DNA from: Stenotrophomonas nitritireducens
Lineage (GTDB): Bacteria > Pseudomonadota > Gammaproteobacteria > Xanthomonadales > Xanthomonadaceae
Direction of reading: 5' to 3'
Length of the DNA: 64,000 bases
NCBI RefSeq assembly: GCF_001431425.1
Contig: NZ_LDJG01000003.1
Span: forward strand, 1-64,000
Shown in pieces: positions 59,150 through 64,000 of this stretch. The notes under the pieces are model-generated. The model was not told where the DNA came from and searched no databases. It worked only from the letters and a program-made list of their open reading frames with translations. The position numbers were made by a program, and so were the translations under genes. Every line of letters starts with the position of its first letter. The stretch's first letter is position 1.

Positions 59150-59674
59150 TCAATGCTGTGCGAAGGGTTCGGTGGTTCCGTCGTGATGGACCAGCTCGAC
59201 CGTATACGGCTGCTGGCGTCCTTCCGGGACCTCCATGCCCGGCGAACCGAGCGGCATTCCGGGCAGGACCAGGCCGCGTGCGTCCGGCTTTTCTTCGAGG
59301 AGGCGCTTGATGTCCTCGGCCGGGACATGGCCTTCGATGACGTATCCGTCGACCTCGGCCGTGTGGCAGGAGCCCTTTGCATAGGGGACACCCAGGCGCT
59401 CCTTGACCGGACCCAGGTCATCCATGTCATGCACATCCACGGTGAACCCCGCCTTCTTCACGTGGTCGATCCAGCTACCGCAGCACCCGCAGGTCGGGGT
59501 CTTGTGGACGGTCATGCGTGGCAGGGCGGCTGGAGTCGCGTCGGCTGTTTCCGGGACGACCTGTGCAGTGGGCGCGATGGTGGATTGCGCGGGTGTAGCC
59601 GCTTGGGTGCAGGCACCCAGGCCGGCGACCGCAAAAGCCGCCCACGCCAGTCGGTTCAATCTGCAGGTTTTCAT
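59150..59674 (-). CDS. DUF411 metal-binding lipoprotein
   Basis: 174 residues. A lipobox LGAC with C22 suggests a lipoprotein. The domain has CGCC at 62-65 (HKTPTCGCCGSWIDHVKKAGF), DMDDLGPVKERLGVP and GSCHTAEVDGYVIEGHVP, the DUF411 signature; members bind copper or zinc in metal operons. It starts 14 bases after the SnoaL-like gene. Good AGCGGAG ribosome site. Confidence 0.88.
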   Translation of the reverse strand: MKTCRLNRLAWAAFAVAGLGACTQAATPAQSTIAPTAQVVPETADATPAALPRMTVHKTPTCGCCGSWIDHVKKAGFTVDVHDMDDLGPVKERLGVPYAKGSCHTAEVDGYVIEGHVPAEDIKRLLEEKPDARGLVLPGMPLGSPGMEVPEGRQQPYTVELVHHDGTTEPFAQH

Positions 59675-59688
59675 TTCTGGTTCTCCGC

Positions 59689-60198
59689 TTAGCGCTTGGT
59701 CCGCGAAGACCAGTGGATGTGGGCGATCCGCCAACCGTCGGTGGTCTGCTTCAGCACCATGGTCTCGGTGCTCTGGACGGTCAGTGGCTTACCGTCTTTC
59801 TGGGCGTGCAGCTCGCTTTCGGTTCCGACCCATGCGAACTCACCAGCGGTGCGTGCACGCTGACGGAGCAGCTGGCGATGGGCGCCCTTGAGGAATGCCG
59901 CATCGCTGACTGCGTGATGACCCAGATATTCCTCGCGGCTGCGCTCGGCACCCCCGGACTCGAGGATGAGGACGTCGGCAGCGAGCAGGGCTTCGACCGT
60001 GGCCAGATCGCCGCTAGACAGGGCCCTGTTGAAACGCTCCGCTACGGCGACCGCGGCCTCTGCAGTGACTGGGACGTCGACGTCCGCAGATGCCGCGGCA
60101 GCGGGGTGATGTGCGTGCGGCTGTGTCGCCTGCGCCATTGCGGGGGACACGACGGCCAGTGCCAGTGCGAGGGTGAACGAGATTGCTGTTGCGTTCAT
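59689..60198 (-). CDS. Exported SnoaL/DUF4440-like protein
   Basis: 169 residues: signal peptide (MNATAISFTLALALAVVSPAMAQA), a short His-rich stretch, then an NTF2-like cone (AEAAVAVAERFNRALSSGDLATVEALLA, EYLGHHAVSDAAFLKGAHRQ, MVLKQTTDGWRIAHIHWSS). The fold is common and does not reveal the role. ATG 60,198 rather than 60,243 because the signal peptide starts there. Part of the copA-copB-cytochrome operon, 19 bases after it. Confidence 0.8.
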   Translation of the reverse strand: MNATAISFTLALALAVVSPAMAQATQPHAHHPAAAASADVDVPVTAEAAVAVAERFNRALSSGDLATVEALLAADVLILESGGAERSREEYLGHHAVSDAAFLKGAHRQLLRQRARTAGEFAWVGTESELHAQKDGKPLTVQSTETMVLKQTTDGWRIAHIHWSSRTKR

Positions 60199-60217
60199 TG
60201 CGTGGGCTCCAAGGAGA

Positions 60218-60988
60218 TCAATGGGTGTGCGCATGGCCGTCATCGGCCACGGGCGTGTGTGGTGCAGGGTGCGACTCCACCTTGCCGTCGGGATGGCCGT
60301 GGCTCACCAACCCGACTTCCGTGTCGCTGGGTGTCGGGCCGTGGTGATCGTCGTCCACGCCCGGCGGGTGCGCATGCGGCATGGAGTTGTTGCCCGGCTC
60401 GAATAGGGCAGGGTGATCCTCGGCCTTTTCGTCGTCATGGTGGCCTTGCGTCTCGCCGCCGCCATGCGAATGACCATCACTGCTGGCCACCAACGCCTGG
60501 TAACCGGCCTTGTCCAGCGTGGGCAGCTTCTGCAGGAAGGCCGACATGTTCCAGATGAACTCATCGTCCATGCTGCCGCCCCACGCGGGCATGCCGCTGG
60601 CCTTGATGCCGTGCTTGATCACCCAGAACGCCTCAGCTGGAGCGACCGACTGTTTGCTTAGGTTCGGTGGCGCGGGGTACAGGCCCTTGCTCATCTCGGT
60701 GGCCGCCGCCTCTGGCGAAAGATGGCAGGTCACGCACATGGCGTTGTAGTTGCCCGCACCCTGGCGGATACGCTCAGGATCATCCAGGTTCGTGGGCACC
60801 TGAAGCTTGGCGGCGCGCACCTCAATGGAACGCTCGCGCGCCGTTTCAAGTAGCGCATACACCGGGCGACTATGCGGATCGTCGGCGGCCACGTTGTACA
60901 CGCCCAGAGAGACCGTGGCAGTTGCCGCGACCGCAACCAATCCCACGCCGGCACCGAGCCATACCCACATCCTTTTGTTGGATTTCAT
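60218..60988 (-). CDS. c-type cytochrome with a His-rich tail
   Basis: 256 residues. An N-terminal membrane anchor (VWLGAGVGLVAVAATATV), a heme site CVTCH at 85-89 with a probable methionine ligand in ASGMPAWGG, and a C-terminal extension of about 90 residues with many His (HSHGGGETQGHHDDEK, HAHPPGVDDDHH, DGHAHTH). The extension suggests copper binding. It may carry electrons to or from the copper oxidase encoded upstream. Confidence 0.88.
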   Translation of the reverse strand: MKSNKRMWVWLGAGVGLVAVAATATVSLGVYNVAADDPHSRPVYALLETARERSIEVRAAKLQVPTNLDDPERIRQGAGNYNAMCVTCHLSPEAAATEMSKGLYPAPPNLSKQSVAPAEAFWVIKHGIKASGMPAWGGSMDDEFIWNMSAFLQKLPTLDKAGYQALVASSDGHSHGGGETQGHHDDEKAEDHPALFEPGNNSMPHAHPPGVDDDHHGPTPSDTEVGLVSHGHPDGKVESHPAPHTPVADDGHAHTH

Positions 60989-61000
60989 TGTCAGTTCCCC

Positions 61001-62278
61001 TTAGAACCAGGTACGAAGGCCGATGACCAAGCGCGTGTCTTCAAAGGACTCGCCATGCTCGCGTCGCATGTCTGCGGTATTGCCAAACGCGCGCTCGTAC
61101 ACCACGCCGATGTAGGGAGCGAACTTTCGGGTGAACTCATAACGAAGTCGTAGCCCCGCCTCAGCGGTACTCAGACCCGAACCTATCCCGCGCAATGGAT
61201 CGTTCTTGCCATAGGCGGTGACTTCCACCAGCGGCTGCAAGATCAGCCGGTTGGTTAGCAGCAATTCGTACTCGGCCTCGACATTGGCGGCAGTCTGGCC
61301 CCCTTCGCCGAGATAGGCTGTGGCGGACACTTCGAACTTCATCGGCGCCAAGCCCTGTACACCGATAGCGGCGAAGTTTTGAGATGCCCCAGGCTTGAAG
61401 TCATGACGCACACCGGCCACCACATCCCACCACGTGGAGATACTGCGGCCGTAGAGCACTTCCAGATCAGCCGACTCGGTCTGACCATCCGTGCGTTCGC
61501 CTTCACTGCGGAGCCAGACGCGATTGAGGTCCGTACCGATCCAAGCCTGGCCCTCCCAGCCCAGCCCGGTGCCCGGATCGGCATCCCAGGCTTCCAGGCG
61601 ATTGAGCAGCACGTAGCTCTTGATCGAGTTGTCATGCACCGGATGCGCGTGTTCCGGCGCGATGGCCGCCTTGCGATCCGCGTCCGTCACCGCGGGTATC
61701 GGGGTGCGCGGCTGCGTTGGCACTGCAGGCCCGTGTCCCATCTGACTGTGGTCCATGCCCTGCATCGACTGTGTCTGCGCTTTGGGCGTTGCGGGCGTGC
61801 TCGGAGGCGCGCCGTGCCCCATCTTGGAATGGTCCATCCCCTGCATCGCAGGCGTGGCCGTACTAGAGGTGTCGGCTGCAGCGGGCTGTGCCATCTGACT
61901 GTGATCCATGCCCTGCATCGACTGCGCCTGTGCTGTGGGCGCCGCAGGTGTGCTCGCGGGCGAGACGTGCCCCATTTGCGAATGGTCCATGCCCTGCATG
62001 GCAGGCTCGGCTGCTTTAGCCTGCGGCGCGGCGTGGCCCATCGTCGCATGATCGATCGTCGCTTCGCTCGGCTTGGCCGGTGTTGCAGGCTTTTGGGCTG
62101 GCGCAGGTTTTGATGTCGGCGCCTGTTGTGCAGAGTGATCCTGAGTCTGGGTCTGCGCGCCCTGCTCCATCGGCATGGAGCCGTGCTGCATGGATTGGGC
62201 GCTGGCCGCATTGGCCAGGGCCAGCGAGATAGCCAGCGTCAGCGCAGTCAGGGTGGTATCGCGTCTATTGATGTTCAT
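61001..62278 (-). CDS. copB: CopB, outer-membrane copper-resistance protein
   Basis: 425 residues: signal peptide ending near ALANAASAQ, a repeat region with five MDHS(Q/K)MGH- or MDHSQMAQ-like units (Met/His copper ligands), and a C-terminal beta-barrel ([19 protein letters not shown] to the final [11 protein letters not shown]). The Met/His region is longer than in many homologues and holds copper outside the cytoplasm. The ATG overlaps the copA oxidase stop (ATGA). Confidence 0.93.
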   Translation of the reverse strand: MNINRRDTTLTALTLAISLALANAASAQSMQHGSMPMEQGAQTQTQDHSAQQAPTSKPAPAQKPATPAKPSEATIDHATMGHAAPQAKAAEPAMQGMDHSQMGHVSPASTPAAPTAQAQSMQGMDHSQMAQPAAADTSSTATPAMQGMDHSKMGHGAPPSTPATPKAQTQSMQGMDHSQMGHGPAVPTQPRTPIPAVTDADRKAAIAPEHAHPVHDNSIKSYVLLNRLEAWDADPGTGLGWEGQAWIGTDLNRVWLRSEGERTDGQTESADLEVLYGRSISTWWDVVAGVRHDFKPGASQNFAAIGVQGLAPMKFEVSATAYLGEGGQTAANVEAEYELLLTNRLILQPLVEVTAYGKNDPLRGIGSGLSTAEAGLRLRYEFTRKFAPYIGVVYERAFGNTADMRREHGESFEDTRLVIGLRTWF

Positions 62279-64000
62279 TCGTCGACCCTCACCGTGCGCA
62301 TCATTCCGGCTTCCATGTGATAAAGCAGGTGGCAATGGAACGCCCAGCTGCCCAACGCATCGGCACGCACGCGATACGTGCGTCGGCTACCCGGCGGCAT
62401 ATCCACCGTGTGCTTGCGCACCATGAAGTTGCCGTTGTCGTCCTCCACGTCACTCCACATGCCGTGCAAATGGATGGGATGGGTCATCATCGTGTCGTTA
62501 ACCAATACGATGCGCATACGCTCGCCGTAGTTCAGCCGCAGCGGCTTGACATCGGAGAACTTCTGACCGTTGAAGCCCCAGGAGAATTTCTCCATATGTC
62601 CGGTCAGATGCAGCTCGATCTCGCGACCGGGGTCGCGTCCGTCAGGGTCTTCAAAGGTGCTCTTGAGCATGGAATACGTCAGTACATGACGGCCGTTATC
62701 GCGCAGGCCATTACCCGGATCATCCAAGCGCGAACTCACGCTCATGGCCTGGTTGTCCAACAGGGGATTGTTGGTCTCGCTGGCAGGGTGTGATTGCATG
62801 CCCCCGTGCTGCATGCCTGCCATGGCACCATCGCCGGCGGCGGGCATCGCATGGCCTGCATGGGCCGAGGTCGCGTTACCGCTGGCAGGTGGGGTCATGC
62901 CAGGCATGCCCATGGCCGCACCACAGCCGCCTTCCATGCCCTTGCTGCCGCCAGACATATCCATCGATCCATGATCCATGCCCATGTCTGCCATCGTCAG
63001 CAGCGGCCGGGGATCCACAGACGGAACGGGCGCGCGTAATCCTTCGCGCACGGCGAGCGTGCCGCTGACGTAGCCGGTGCGACCGGAGTCTTGGGCAAAG
63101 ATGGTGAATGCGTCCTGCCCGGAGGGCTCCACGATCACATCGAAGGTTTCTGCTACCGCGATGCGGAACTCGTCGACGGAAACCGGATGGACATACAAGC
63201 CATCTGCTGCCACCACGGTCATCTTTAGCCCCGGAATACGCACATCGAAGTACGTCATGGCAGAGCCATTGATGAAACGCAGGCGCACCTTCTCGCCACT
63301 GCGGAACAAACCGGTCCAGTTGCCCAGCGAGGTCGTGCCGTTCATCAGGTAGGTGTAGGTGTTGGCGTTGACGTCGGACAGATCCGTGGGCGTCATCCGC
63401 ATCACGCCCCACATCTTGCGATCTTCCAACGTGGCCGACAGGCCGTTGCGCTTCACATCGCGCGCAAAATCGCCGACCGTGCGCTTGTAGTAATTGTCAT
63501 GGCCCGGCATCTTCTTCAAACGATCGAACAGGGCCGTCGGGTCCAGGTCTGTCCAATCGCTCAGCATCACGACGTAGTCGCGATCGAAGCTGAAGGGCTC
63601 CGGCTCCAATGGGTCGATGATGATCGGGCCATAGAGCCCGGCTTGTTCCTGGAACCCCGAGTGGCTGTGGTACCAGTAGGTGCCGCCCTGATGCAGGGTG
63701 AACCGGTAGTGGTAGGTCTCACCACGTCCGATACCGTCAAAGCTCAGGCCCGGCACGCCGTCCATGTTGGCCGGCAAAATGATGCCGTGCCAATGGATGG
63801 AGGTGTCCGCGCCATGGAGGGAGTTAGCGGGCAATGCATTGGAGACACGCAGGTTGACCGTGGTGCCTTCCCGCCAACGCAGCAACGGCGCCGGAACGGA
63901 CCCATTGACGGTGATCGCGGTGCGGGTCTTGCCGGTGAAGTTCATCGGCGTCTCGCCGATGGTTAGGTCAAACTCGGTGCCCGATAGTACGTTGGGTTGT
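62275..64000 (-). CDS. copA: Multicopper oxidase CopA/PcoA, 5' end outside the window
   Basis: About 575 codons are present; the protein runs off the right edge (its start with a Tat signal would lie beyond 64,000). Cupredoxin copper motifs are visible: [13 protein letters not shown] (both near the N-terminus), HPIHLHG and [15 protein letters not shown] near the end. The central region has MDHGSMDM and many Met/His. It oxidises periplasmic Cu(I). Overlaps the copB start by four bases. Confidence 0.95.
   Translation of the reverse strand, partial: QPNVLSGTEFDLTIGETPMNFTGKTRTAITVNGSVPAPLLRWREGTTVNLRVSNALPANSLHGADTSIHWHGIILPANMDGVPGLSFDGIGRGETYHYRFTLHQGGTYWYHSHSGFQEQAGLYGPIIIDPLEPEPFSFDRDYVVMLSDWTDLDPTALFDRLKKMPGHDNYYKRTVGDFARDVKRNGLSATLEDRKMWGVMRMTPTDLSDVNANTYTYLMNGTTSLGNWTGLFRSGEKVRLRFINGSAMTYFDVRIPGLKMTVVAADGLYVHPVSVDEFRIAVAETFDVIVEPSGQDAFTIFAQDSGRTGYVSGTLAVREGLRAPVPSVDPRPLLTMADMGMDHGSMDMSGGSKGMEGGCGAAMGMPGMTPPASGNATSAHAGHAMPAAGDGAMAGMQHGGMQSHPASETNNPLLDNQAMSVSSRLDDPGNGLRDNGRHVLTYSMLKSTFEDPDGRDPGREIELHLTGHMEKFSWGFNGQKFSDVKPLRLNYGERMRIVLVNDTMMTHPIHLHGMWSDVEDDNGNFMVRKHTVDMPPGSRRTYRVRADALGSWAFHCHLLYHMEAGMMRTVRVDE

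Overview
The window is high-GC chromosomal DNA of a gammaproteobacterium, most likely a member of the Lysobacteraceae (Xanthomonadaceae: Pseudoxanthomonas, Luteimonas, Stenotrophomonas or a relative). The protein sequences, the flgB/cheV/flgA/flgM/flgN order, the ftsK-lolA-rarA-crcB order and a cytosolic nudJ-mnmA-hflD block all fit that family. The genus is inferred from the sequence alone.

Positions 1-29,900 are ordinary core genome. From left to right this part holds: the edge of a flagellar cluster (start of flgB, cheV, flgA, flgM, flgN) with two clear sigma-54 promoters and one sigma-28 promoter; a PAS-type histidine kinase; a decayed alpha/beta-hydrolase pseudogene; c-di-GMP signalling genes (a histidine kinase with a GGDEF-EAL-REC partner whose active sites are degenerate, and a divergent PAS-GGDEF-EAL protein); a small chemoreceptor; hflD, mnmA, nudJ; clpS and clpA; infA, aat, a FemAB-like GNAT protein, trxB; and ftsK, lolA, rarA, crcB, glucokinase and a glycosylasparaginase.

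At about 29,900 the content changes abruptly to an accessory metal-resistance island that runs off the right edge. It opens with a compact mercury-transport operon (merR / merT-merP-GDCCVxC protein-ATP-grasp protein) that lacks merA. Then comes a 12-gene block on the minus strand (48,103 down to 32,590), in which most neighbours overlap or nearly touch. It starts with its own MerR-family regulator behind a textbook MerR-type promoter (19-bp spacer with a perfect inverted repeat). It joins two metal P-type ATPases (one with an unusual CPD motif, one CPH) and small membrane/periplasmic proteins to a carbon-energy set: a beta-CASP nuclease, an AMP/thymidine phosphorylase, a PRPP-synthetase-like protein, phosphoketolase, an ABC1/UbiB kinase and acetate kinase. 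Further right are a CusCBA efflux system, a small periplasmic protein with an FNR-like box exactly 41.5 bases upstream of its start, a CopA-type ATPase, copD/copC, a cysteine-rich copper-storage protein, a DUF411 lipoprotein, a SnoaL-like protein, a His-rich cytochrome c, copB and a truncated multicopper oxidase copA.

Taken together, the island handles copper (and perhaps silver or mercury) in every compartment: oxidation and binding in the periplasm, export from the cytoplasm, tripartite expulsion to the outside, and storage in the cytoplasm. The 12-gene block suggests that metal exposure is coupled to a phosphoketolase/acetate-kinase route that yields ATP by substrate-level phosphorylation. 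Several genes (clpS, rarA, merT and the 54,710 gene) have a -10 element six or seven bases before the start codon, which points to leaderless mRNAs.
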